From Bog-257 sp963805985 (GTDB lineage: Bacteria; Acidobacteriota; Terriglobia; Terriglobales; Acidobacteriaceae), in the NCBI GenBank assembly GCA_963805985.1, contig CAWDWG010000009.1, positions 372,001 to 436,000 of the forward strand: a stretch of 64,000 nucleotides of DNA, read 5' to 3'. A program made the position numbers and the translations under genes. The notes beneath the pieces are model-generated. The model was not told where the DNA came from. It saw nothing but the letters and a program-made list of their open reading frames with translations, and searched no databases. Position 1 is the stretch's first letter, and each line of letters opens with the position of its first letter. Positions 18,420 through 25,213 of this stretch are shown piece after piece.

Positions 18420-19166
18420 ATGGCAACGGAATTGGCGAGCGTGATCGAGCCGCAGAAAACTACGGGCCCTGGCACCTGCATCATCTGCACCGAAGACCTG
18501 TGGAAGACCTACGACATGGGTTCGGAGCAGCAGGTGCACGCGCTGCGCGGCGTCAACATCCGCATTCAGCGCAACGAGTACGTCGCCATCATGGGCCCTT
18601 CCGGCTCCGGCAAGTCGACGCTGATGAACCTCATCGGCTGCCTCGACACGCCCAGCAAAGGCAACTATTGGCTGAATGGACAGCTGGTCAGCGAGCTCGA
18701 CGATGATGAGCTGGCTCGCATCCGCAACAAGGAAATCGGATTCGTCTTCCAGACCTTCAACCTGCTGGCGCGCGCGTCGTCGCTGCACAATGTCGAGCTG
18801 CCGCTCATCTACGCGGGTATGCCGACTGAGGAGCGCATTGAGCGCGCCAAGAAAACTTTGACTTCCGTGGGCATGGAATCGCGCATGAACCACAAGCCCA
18901 ACGAGCTGTCGGGCGGCCAGCGGCAGCGCGTGGCCATCGCCCGCGCGCTGGTCAACAATCCATCGATCATCCTTGCCGACGAACCTACCGGAAACCTCGA
19001 TTCCCAGACCGGCATTGAGATCATGGCGCTCTTCGACAAGCTGCACGCGGCGGGCAATACCATCGTTCTCGTCACCCACGAGCACGATATCGCCGAGTAC
19101 GCCCATCGCGTCATCCACATCCGCGACGGCCAGGTCTTCAGCGACCAGAAAACCGCCCGCGGATAG
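18420..19166 (+). CDS. ABC transporter ATP-binding protein, LolD/MacB type
   Basis: 248 residues from the ATG at 18420, which has AGGAG with a 6-nt spacer; an in-frame ATG at 18381 without a ribosome site would add 13 residues. All ABC motifs are intact: Walker A GPSGSGKST (about 59-67), Q-loop VFQTFNLL, signature LSGGQRQRVAIARAL (about 162-176), Walker B ILADEPTGNLD and the His switch in VTHEHD. The sequence class is that of LolD, FtsE and MacB ATPases, which drive extraction or export from the inner membrane. It pairs with the upstream adaptor; the transmembrane FtsX-like subunit must be encoded elsewhere. Confidence 0.93.
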   Translation: MATELASVIEPQKTTGPGTCIICTEDLWKTYDMGSEQQVHALRGVNIRIQRNEYVAIMGPSGSGKSTLMNLIGCLDTPSKGNYWLNGQLVSELDDDELARIRNKEIGFVFQTFNLLARASSLHNVELPLIYAGMPTEERIERAKKTLTSVGMESRMNHKPNELSGGQRQRVAIARALVNNPSIILADEPTGNLDSQTGIEIMALFDKLHAAGNTIVLVTHEHDIAEYAHRVIHIRDGQVFSDQKTARG

Positions 19167-19173
19167 AATCAAG

Positions 19174-19302
19174 GGCGGAAGGGCACGGCTTCAGCCGTGC
19201 CGCAGGCCAGCGACATGAAACGGGCTTTAGCCCTGGCCCTTCCCGACTAAAGTCGTTTTCGACATTGTTTGGTTCGCCGGGCTGAAGCCCGGCGCTTCCG
19301 CC
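19174..19302. repeat. stem-closed multi-hairpin repeat
   Basis: GGCGGAAG (19174) pairs with CTTCCGCC (19295-19302). Inside are hairpins GGCACGGCTTCAGCCGTGCC, GGGCTTTAGCCC, CGACTAAAGTCG and GCCGGGCTGAAGCCCGGC. It has the same plan as the element at 1837 but is longer. It fills the gap before the synthetase gene. Confidence 0.75.
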
Positions 19303-19324
19303 GCGGTTTGAAGTACGTCGTGGT

Positions 19325-20824
19325 ATGCATCCGCACACCCCACCACTCATCTCTCGCGCTAGCGAACACCGTGTTCGCACCGCCATTGTCGATTGCGATG
19401 GAGCCTACTCGTACAACGATTTGCTCGACGCCTCATCGCGAATCGCCGCATCGCTTCTAGCAGGTCGCGGGGATCTGGACGAAGACCGCATCGCCTTCCT
19501 TCTCGCGCCGGGATTTGCGTGGGTCGCGGTGCAATGGGGAATCTGGCGCGCGGGCGGCATCGCAGTATCGCTTCCCCTCAACACTCCCGCGGCGGAGCTC
19601 GAATACTACATCAACGACACGCAAGCTTCGTCGCTAATCTGCGACCATGGCAACGAACAGATTGCCGCCGCAGTCACGGCCAAGTGCGGAATTCCCGCGT
19701 ACCCATATCGCGACATGCTGGCGCGCGAGCCGCGCGTCGCGCTTCCTGACATCGACCCCCATCGCCGCGCCATGATTCTCTACACCAGCGGCACCACCAG
19801 CCGTCCCAAGGGCGTGGTGACGACCCATGCCAACGTCACAGCTCAGATCGAAGCACTTGTCGAAGCATGGGAGTGGTCCGCCGACGATCGCATCGTGCTC
19901 TGCCTGCCGCTGCATCACGTTCACGGAATCATCAATGTGCTCTCGTGCGCCCTGTGGTCGGGCGCGGTCTGCGAGATGCTGCCGCGCTTCGACGCAAACG
20001 CCGTCTGGGAGCTGATCTTCAGCGATCGCCTCACGCTCTTCATGGCCGTGCCGACCATTTACGTGAAACTCATCGCTGCCTGGGAAGCCGCCTCGCAAGA
20101 TCGCCGCGCGGTGTTGAGCAACGCCGCCGCGAAGTTGCGGCTCATGGTGTCGGGCTCGGCGGCGCTGCCGGTCAGCACGCTGGAGCGCTGGCAGGAGATC
20201 ACCGGTCACACCTTGCTGGAGCGTTATGGCATGACCGAGATCGGCATGGCGATTTCAAATTCCTATCGCGGCCAGCGCGTGCCGGGCAGCATCGGTCGTC
20301 CGCTGCCGGACGTGGAAGTTCGATTGACCGGTGAGGATGGTAAGGATGTCCCGCCAGGAACGCCGGGCGAGATCGAAGTGCGCGGGCCGAACGTGTTTCT
20401 CGAATATTGGCGCAAGCCCGACGCCACCCGCGAAGCTTTTCGCGATGGCTGGTTTCGCACCGGCGACACCGCCATCGTAGAGAACGGCGTCTATCGCATT
20501 CTGGGGCGCACCAACATCGACATTCTCAAGACCGGCGGCCACAAAGTATCGGCCCTGGAGATTGAAGAAATATTGCGCGAGCACGATGCCATCGCCGAGT
20601 GCGCCGTGGTGGGAGTTCCGGATGCCGAGTGGGGTGAGCGCATCGCGGCCGCCGTCGTGCTAAACGCCGGCAGCTCGATCCAGCTTGAGGATCTGCGCGC
20701 GTGGTGTAAGCAACGATTGGCCGCGCACAAAGTGCCATCACGCTTGCTTGTGCTGGAATCCCTCCCGCGCAACGCCATGGGCAAGGTCACCAAGCCGGCG
20801 ATTGTGGAGCTGTTCAGCAAATAG
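19325..20824 (+). CDS. acyl-CoA synthetase, ACSF3/malonyl-CoA synthetase-like
   Basis: A 499-residue ANL-superfamily adenylating enzyme that should join a carboxylate to CoA through an acyl-AMP. Motifs: P-loop YTSGTTSRPKGVV (about 157-169), LPLHHVHG, ERYGMTEIGMA (about 299-309), and the hinge segment GRTNIDILKTGGHKVSALEIEE, which closely resembles ACSF3/MatB malonyl-CoA synthetases rather than long-chain fatty acid ligases. Malonate or methylmalonate is therefore a reasonable substrate guess. The ATG at 19325 has no strong ribosome site. It is likely monocistronic. Confidence 0.88.
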   Translation: MHPHTPPLISRASEHRVRTAIVDCDGAYSYNDLLDASSRIAASLLAGRGDLDEDRIAFLLAPGFAWVAVQWGIWRAGGIAVSLPLNTPAAELEYYINDTQASSLICDHGNEQIAAAVTAKCGIPAYPYRDMLAREPRVALPDIDPHRRAMILYTSGTTSRPKGVVTTHANVTAQIEALVEAWEWSADDRIVLCLPLHHVHGIINVLSCALWSGAVCEMLPRFDANAVWELIFSDRLTLFMAVPTIYVKLIAAWEAASQDRRAVLSNAAAKLRLMVSGSAALPVSTLERWQEITGHTLLERYGMTEIGMAISNSYRGQRVPGSIGRPLPDVEVRLTGEDGKDVPPGTPGEIEVRGPNVFLEYWRKPDATREAFRDGWFRTGDTAIVENGVYRILGRTNIDILKTGGHKVSALEIEEILREHDAIAECAVVGVPDAEWGERIAAAVVLNAGSSIQLEDLRAWCKQRLAAHKVPSRLLVLESLPRNAMGKVTKPAIVELFSK

Positions 20825-20828
20825 CGTC

Positions 20829-21488
20829 TTAATGCCGTCCGAGCTGCTTCGACGCAAGCTGCTGAGCTGCGAGCCTGATCTCAGAAAATACTTGAGCCTG
20901 GTAAATGTCCTTCGTCCCTGCATTCCGCAGGATCTGTCGAACAACGGGTTGCAGGTCTTCGTAAATTGTCATCATTTGTGGAACAGTGGGCTGTCCACTT
21001 GGCCGGACCAAAGCGTTACGCAGCTGCCTGAATACACCTCGGACATCGGCATCGTGAAGATAGACGTCTGTGCCGCTAATGTCGGAGCATGACTTTTCGG
21101 CGCGTCGCAACTGCGACTCGAAGATGAACCATGTGTGTGATGGCGACCCGACACGCCTCCACGCTATTGCCAACCCGAGCTCGAGCGGCATGTTGAAACG
21201 CGGAGTTCGAGGAGGGCTGGCATCGACCTCAACACGAGATAAATCATGGATCGAGTACTTGCAAGATCGCAGCAGAGAGAAAATGCGATCAAGGCGACGA
21301 TCGCCAGGAATTCCCAGCGTTGCTACCGGAATGAGGCGGAGCGCAGACAGCCCAACAATGTAGGCTAAGTAGAGAGGTTTGAACTCCTTGTCATAGGGAA
21401 TATTGAGGAAGACAGCCTTAGCGTCGCTTCGCCGCCCTCTTGACCGAGGACCTGTGGGTCCTCTTCTTGGAACGTGCTTTGCGGGCAT
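20829..21488 (-). CDS. TIR/deoxyribosyltransferase-like domain protein
   Basis: 219 residues. After a basic N-terminal 24 residues comes a Rossmann-like core: AVFLNIPYDKEFKPLY (about 25-40), SCKYSIHDLSRVEVD and PRFNMPLELGLAIAW. I recognise the pattern 'VFxNxPFD ... IHDISRxE ... RFNMPxELG' from a widespread uncharacterised bacterial family. The ELG glutamate and the fold order recall nucleoside 2-deoxyribosyltransferases and TIR domains, so cleavage of NAD or another nucleotide is possible (inference). It overlaps the small gene upstream by 71 nt in another frame, and no later start codon would avoid this. It converges with the synthetase gene, 4 nt apart. Confidence 0.75.
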   Translation of the reverse strand: MPAKHVPRRGPTGPRSRGRRSDAKAVFLNIPYDKEFKPLYLAYIVGLSALRLIPVATLGIPGDRRLDRIFSLLRSCKYSIHDLSRVEVDASPPRTPRFNMPLELGLAIAWRRVGSPSHTWFIFESQLRRAEKSCSDISGTDVYLHDADVRGVFRQLRNALVRPSGQPTVPQMMTIYEDLQPVVRQILRNAGTKDIYQAQVFSEIRLAAQQLASKQLGRH

Positions 21489-21615
21489 GTGGCTTTGCCT
21501 CGTTAATGGTATAGCCGGTCAACTCAGCGATCGCCCGCTCACGCTGAGGTGAAATCCGCAGCAGCTTGGCTACCTCTTCTGGAGTAACGGGCCGGCCTGT
21601 AATTCGAACTTTCAT
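21418..21615 (-). CDS. small basic helix-turn-helix-like protein
   Basis: 65 residues from the ATG ending at 21615 (GGAAGAG about 6 nt upstream); the frame extends to 21663. The N-terminal half, RPVTPEEVAKLLRISPQRERAIAEL, reads as a helix-turn-helix; the tail is very rich in Lys and Arg (RSKKRTHRSSVKRAAKRR), which suits nucleic-acid binding. Its 3' end overlaps the TIR-like gene by 71 nt, so the two are very probably co-translated. No specific family is recognised. Confidence 0.6.
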   Translation of the reverse strand: MKVRITGRPVTPEEVAKLLRISPQRERAIAELTGYTINEAKPHARKARSKKRTHRSSVKRAAKRR

Positions 21616-21878
21616 CTCGACTCTTCCAAATGATAGATGCGTGCCCGGGCGAAGTCTAGCCATTTACTTTCAAATCCCAAGCTAAACCGTCCCTGATCTT
21701 GTTCCACGCTCCATCACACTGCCTAGGGGTCATCGGTCACAGACAAACCGCAAACTTCAGAGCAATCATGGACTCGTAGGCAGCCCATCCAGCCTATCCG
21801 AGCCGGAACGATCCTTCCGGATATGCCTTCCCCCGTTTGGGCTGCCGATCGGGAGATTTACGTGAGGAGGCTTGCGTT

Positions 21879-22217
21879 ATGAAACGGGCCATCATTTTCC
21901 TCGTCTTCCTCGTCCTCGCGGCGTGCAGCCAGCTGGTGGCGCAGGACAGATCGACCATCACCGTGAAGAAGAGCGAGGTCAGCAAAGAAACCGTGGTTGT
22001 GACGGCAATGCAGCAGGACGGTCAGAAGGCCTCGTTTGAGCTGAACTGCAACCGGGACGCCAGCAGCTGTAAGGCTCCGGAGCCGGGGACGTACATCATG
22101 GTTCGACTGCCCAAGAACTGGGGCATGTACGACTGCTCGAATGTGGACCTGTATGCCGCCACAGCCGATCCTGACAAAGATCAGAAGGTGGGCGAATATT
22201 GCCTGGCGGAGAAGTAG
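21879..22217 (+). CDS. small secreted protein, unknown function
   Basis: 112 residues from an ATG with GTGAGGAGG 8 nt upstream. The signal peptide (MKRAIIFLVFLVLAACSQLVAQ) contains LAAC, which could be a lipobox, or cleavage may follow VAQ. The mature part has two Cys pairs (CNRDASSC; MYDC...EYC) likely forming disulfides. No family is recognised. It stands alone, with a divergent neighbour 263 nt away. Confidence 0.7.
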   Translation: MKRAIIFLVFLVLAACSQLVAQDRSTITVKKSEVSKETVVVTAMQQDGQKASFELNCNRDASSCKAPEPGTYIMVRLPKNWGMYDCSNVDLYAATADPDKDQKVGEYCLAEK

Positions 22218-22309
22218 GCGGGAAACCGGTCGAATGAGCCAAACCAAAGGTTGAGCATCCGCTTTTAAGTGCATGATTTGGAATGCTTTGAAATTCGACT
22301 GCTTTTAGC

Positions 22310-22409
22310 GTAGCGCCGGCCTCCCGCCGGCTGTCGGGCAGGCGTCTCGCCTGCCAACTTCTCCGCAGGCCAGAGGCCTGCGATCCAGCCGCCGAGACGG
22401 CGGCGCTAC
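22310..22409. repeat. four-hairpin GTAGCGCC element, copy 5
   Basis: A 100-nt copy with all four palindromes. In the fourth hairpin the stem changes on both sides compared with copies 2-4 (CAGCCGCCGAGACGGCGGCG against CAGCCGCCAGGATGGCGGCG), keeping the fold. Confidence 0.9.
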
Positions 22410-22853
22410 TATGATCCTGTAAGCGTTGGGCTCCAGCCCACGCGGATTTTCCCGTCACAACCCTGGTGCCGCCGTTGGCGTATCATAGTTGCAGGGGAGA
22501 AGCAGCAGCGGCTAGGCATGGTTTTTGCGGCAAGGGAGTTGTAGAAGGGCTAGAGAAACTGAGATGGCGGATGTTCTTCTTCCATGACGAATGTGACTTT
22601 GTCGATGACGATCAGTACGATTTCTTCACCCTTTCAAACCACATAGAGCGACGCTGTACCCGATCGGACAGGCATGACCGGCCGGTGTGCGGACGAGCTG
22701 CTCCAGTTGAATCCGAGGACCGGAATCCGCCAGATGGGCATCCTCCCCGGCGGGCGCCTCGGCACAACAGCAAGCGCTGCGACACAAATTAATATGTCCG
22801 CAACCGACATCCGTCGTCTTATTATGTAGGTTGTTTTGGAGCGCAGACGTCCG
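22410..22853. other. intergenic, no gene seen
   Basis: A small hairpin GGGCTCCAGCCC lies at its left edge. Open frames here (a 108-codon one begins at 22466) are Arg/His-rich without recognisable domains and appear non-coding. Confidence 0.4.
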
Positions 22854-23267
22854 ATGGGCGGCGACGACATTCCGGAACCCGCGCGCAGAGGTTCAAGGCT
22901 GCTGTTGGTTCTTACCGCGCTGCTTCTTTTTGTCCTGCCCATGCAGCTGGGCGGACAAGCGCTCGTCCCGGTTTCCGAGACCCTGACCAGCGGCACGATA
23001 GGAAACCTCCACGCGGATCAGCGTGTCGTCCAGAGCGGACGCTGGCTGATTGTGCGCGAGTTCACCATCGATTTCGCGGTGAAGAACGCCGCTGTTTTTT
23101 GCGGGCAGCTCACCACAACCAATACCACCGAGGCTCACGACCTGATCGACAGCAATGGCCAGCCGGTCGGTTTCCTCGACAACGGTAAAGACCTCTTCCT
23201 GACGCTCAAGAACGGCCGCAAAATTCACGCCCGCCGTTTGAGCTCCGAGAAATGTCCACGCGCGTGA
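22854..23267 (+). CDS. small exported protein, unknown function
   Basis: 137 residues from the ATG at 22854; the frame is open to a TTG at 22836. A basic N terminus and a hydrophobic stretch (about 16-34, LLLVLTALLLFVLPMQLGG) form a signal peptide or anchor. The mature part is beta-rich (VQSGRWLIVREFTIDFAVKNAAVFCGQL) with two Cys. No family is recognised. The ribosome site is weak, so the exact start is uncertain. Confidence 0.6.
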   Translation: MGGDDIPEPARRGSRLLLVLTALLLFVLPMQLGGQALVPVSETLTSGTIGNLHADQRVVQSGRWLIVREFTIDFAVKNAAVFCGQLTTTNTTEAHDLIDSNGQPVGFLDNGKDLFLTLKNGRKIHARRLSSEKCPRA

Positions 23268-23421
23268 TGACGCCTCGTCCCCATTACCTGCAGCACCGTA
23301 TGAACGAAATCCGATAAATTGCACGATTCAGCCCGCGGGTTAGTGACCGCTGTCCTTGACGGTAACTATCCTTGCGGTTACTCTGCGCTCGTCTGGAGCC
23401 CAGCCGGACTCCGGAGATCCC

Positions 23422-24594
23422 ATGGAAACCGAATTGGCGCCGCGGGCGGCAGATCTCGCTCAGGCCCGCCGGCTGCAGTGGCTGGCGCTCTCTCTCACCC
23501 CGGGCGTAGGAGCGGGACGCGGTCGCAAGCTGGTCGAGCGCTTCGGCGCAATCGATCGGCTTTTCGCTGCGTCGTTGACCGAGCTTGAGGCCGTGGGCCT
23601 TCCTGCCGCCGCGGCTCAGAGCATCGCCTCCGGCAAGTCGCTGGAGCTGGCGGCAACCGAATTCGACCACGTGCGCGAAGCCGGGGCGACGATCCTCTCC
23701 CCCGAGGACGCGCAGTTCCCCCAACAGCTGCGCGAGATCTACGATCCTCCGCTGGTGCTCTATCTGCGGGGGGATGCCGACGCCGTCAACAAGCCGGGTG
23801 TTGCGGTCATCGGCACGCGCCATCCCACGCCCTACGGAGTCGGTATGGCCGAGCGCCTGGCGTGCGATCTTGCGGCTCGCGGCTTGGTCATCTTCAGCGG
23901 AATGGCTCGCGGCATCGACACCGCCGCGCATCGTGGCGCGCTCAACGGGCGTGGGCGAACTGTGGCCATCTGGGGAACCGGAATTGATGAGGTCTATCCC
24001 AAGGAGAACAAGAAAATCGCCGACCAGATTCTAGCCTCGGGTGGAGCGATCCTCACCGAGTTTCCGATGGGCACATTTCCGGCGCCGCAGAACTTTCCCA
24101 TTCGCAACCGTTTGATCAGCGGCATCTCCATCGCCGTGCTGGTGATCGAAGCCGGCGAATACAGCGGGACGCGCGTGACCGCGCGCTGCGCGCTGGAGCA
24201 GGGCAGGGACGTCCTCGCGGTTCCCGGCAACGTGACCAACAAAATGTCCTGGGGCCCTAACACATTGATAAAACAAGGAGCTGCGCTGGTGGCCACGTGG
24301 GAAGACGTGTGGGAAGAGCTGCCTGCCGACACCCGCCTGGCGCTGACACCGGCGGAGCCCTCTGCATCGAATGAGCCCGGTTCTGCATCATTGTTCCAGG
24401 GCGCTGAGCTGTCGCCTCAAGAAAAAAGAGTGCTGGGATTGCTGAAATCGGATGAATCCACCCACCTTGATCAGCTGGTAGAGCGCTTGTGCGCGCACTT
24501 GTCCTCCTCTGAAATCTTCGCGGCGTTGTTTGAACTGGAGCTAAGCGGGCGAGTGAAGGCGCTCCCCGGGAAGTACTACGTTAAAGCTATGTAG
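23422..24594 (+). CDS. dprA: DNA-processing protein DprA
   Basis: 390 residues from the ATG at 23422 (CCGGAGATCCC before it); the frame is open to 23356. DprA loads RecA onto incoming single-stranded DNA in natural transformation. There is an N-terminal helical domain (about 8-75), then the Rossmann core with GVAVIGTRHPTPYG (about 124-137), FSGMARGIDTAAHRGAL, EFPMGTFPAPQNFPIRNRLISG and EAGEYSGTRVTARCALEQGR, and a C-terminal winged helix (about 335-390). The length is usual. In many genomes dprA directly precedes topA; here a repeat-bracketed four-helix-bundle gene sits between. Confidence 0.95.
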   Translation: METELAPRAADLAQARRLQWLALSLTPGVGAGRGRKLVERFGAIDRLFAASLTELEAVGLPAAAAQSIASGKSLELAATEFDHVREAGATILSPEDAQFPQQLREIYDPPLVLYLRGDADAVNKPGVAVIGTRHPTPYGVGMAERLACDLAARGLVIFSGMARGIDTAAHRGALNGRGRTVAIWGTGIDEVYPKENKKIADQILASGGAILTEFPMGTFPAPQNFPIRNRLISGISIAVLVIEAGEYSGTRVTARCALEQGRDVLAVPGNVTNKMSWGPNTLIKQGAALVATWEDVWEELPADTRLALTPAEPSASNEPGSASLFQGAELSPQEKRVLGLLKSDESTHLDQLVERLCAHLSSSEIFAALFELELSGRVKALPGKYYVKAM

Positions 24595-24609
24595 GTTTGA
24601 GAAGAAGGC

Positions 24610-25117
24610 GGCTGTGAGCCATCGGCTGTCGGCTTTCGGCCAAACCAGCAGTGAGATCAACCTTAGGCGGGCGATGCCGAGAAAAGACTTACTATGCAGG
24701 ATTTCCGAAATCTCGAGGTTTGGAACAAAGCTCACAGGCTGACTTTGGATGTATATAAGCTGACCGAGAGTTTCCCGCGAACGGAGGTTTTCGGGCTTAG
24801 CATTCAGCTCAGGCGCGGGGCCGCTTCCATCGCGACCAACCTGGCCGAAGGCTGCGGCCGCGCTCAGAGCGAGTTTGGACGATTCCTCCAGATTGCCTTC
24901 GGCTCGGCATGCGAAGTCGAATATCAGCTTCTGCTGTCTCGCGACCTCGGATTCATCGCCAACGAGCAGTACGAGGGCCTGGTCGAAAAAGTGTCGGAAG
25001 TAAAACGCATGTTGCACGGATTGCTGAAGCGCGTCCAAGCAGGTCCGCAGCCGACCGCTTCGGTTGCGCAAGTGGCTGCTGTCTAAAGGGTTAACCGACA
25101 GCCGAGGGCTGACAGCC
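24610..25117. mobile_element. putative inverted-repeat element carrying a four-helix-bundle gene (copy A)
   Basis: Arms of 23 nt (24610-24632 and 25095-25117) match at 21 positions after reverse-complementing. They are built of 7-nt units near GGCTGTC (GGCTGTG, AGCCATC, GGCTGTC), with further units outside each core. Between the arms is only the four-helix-bundle gene. The 508-bp unit sits in the gap between dprA and topA. No target duplication is visible. Copy B at 36309 has the same plan with different arm sequence. Confidence 0.6.
24694..25086 (+). CDS. four-helix-bundle protein, 23S IVP/S23 family (copy A)
   Basis: 130 residues. The signature FRNLEVWNKAHRLTLDVY, then FPRTEVFGLSIQLRRGAASIATNLAEGCGR, then FLQIAFGSACEVEYQL is diagnostic of the S23/IVP four-helix-bundle family, first known from intervening sequences in 23S rRNA genes of Leptospira and related to Avd of diversity-generating retroelements. 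Such proteins are basic pentamers and bind nucleic acid in Avd. The gene is bracketed by inverted heptad repeats and runs in the same direction as dprA and topA. A second copy, about half identical by eye, is at 36329. Confidence 0.92.
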   Translation: MQDFRNLEVWNKAHRLTLDVYKLTESFPRTEVFGLSIQLRRGAASIATNLAEGCGRAQSEFGRFLQIAFGSACEVEYQLLLSRDLGFIANEQYEGLVEKVSEVKRMLHGLLKRVQAGPQPTASVAQVAAV

Positions 25118-25213
25118 GTCAGCTGCGTTTCATTTCCATTCCGCCCGCCGTTTTGCCGCGAGCGGCGCACCGTGCTAGCTTCATAAACGTAATCCGCAAA
25201 GATTGAGGTTCCA

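Noticed and set aside
22466..22792. 108-codon plus-strand frame before the small exported protein
   Set aside because: Composition (Arg, His, Cys) looks like random translation of GC-rich DNA; no domain.
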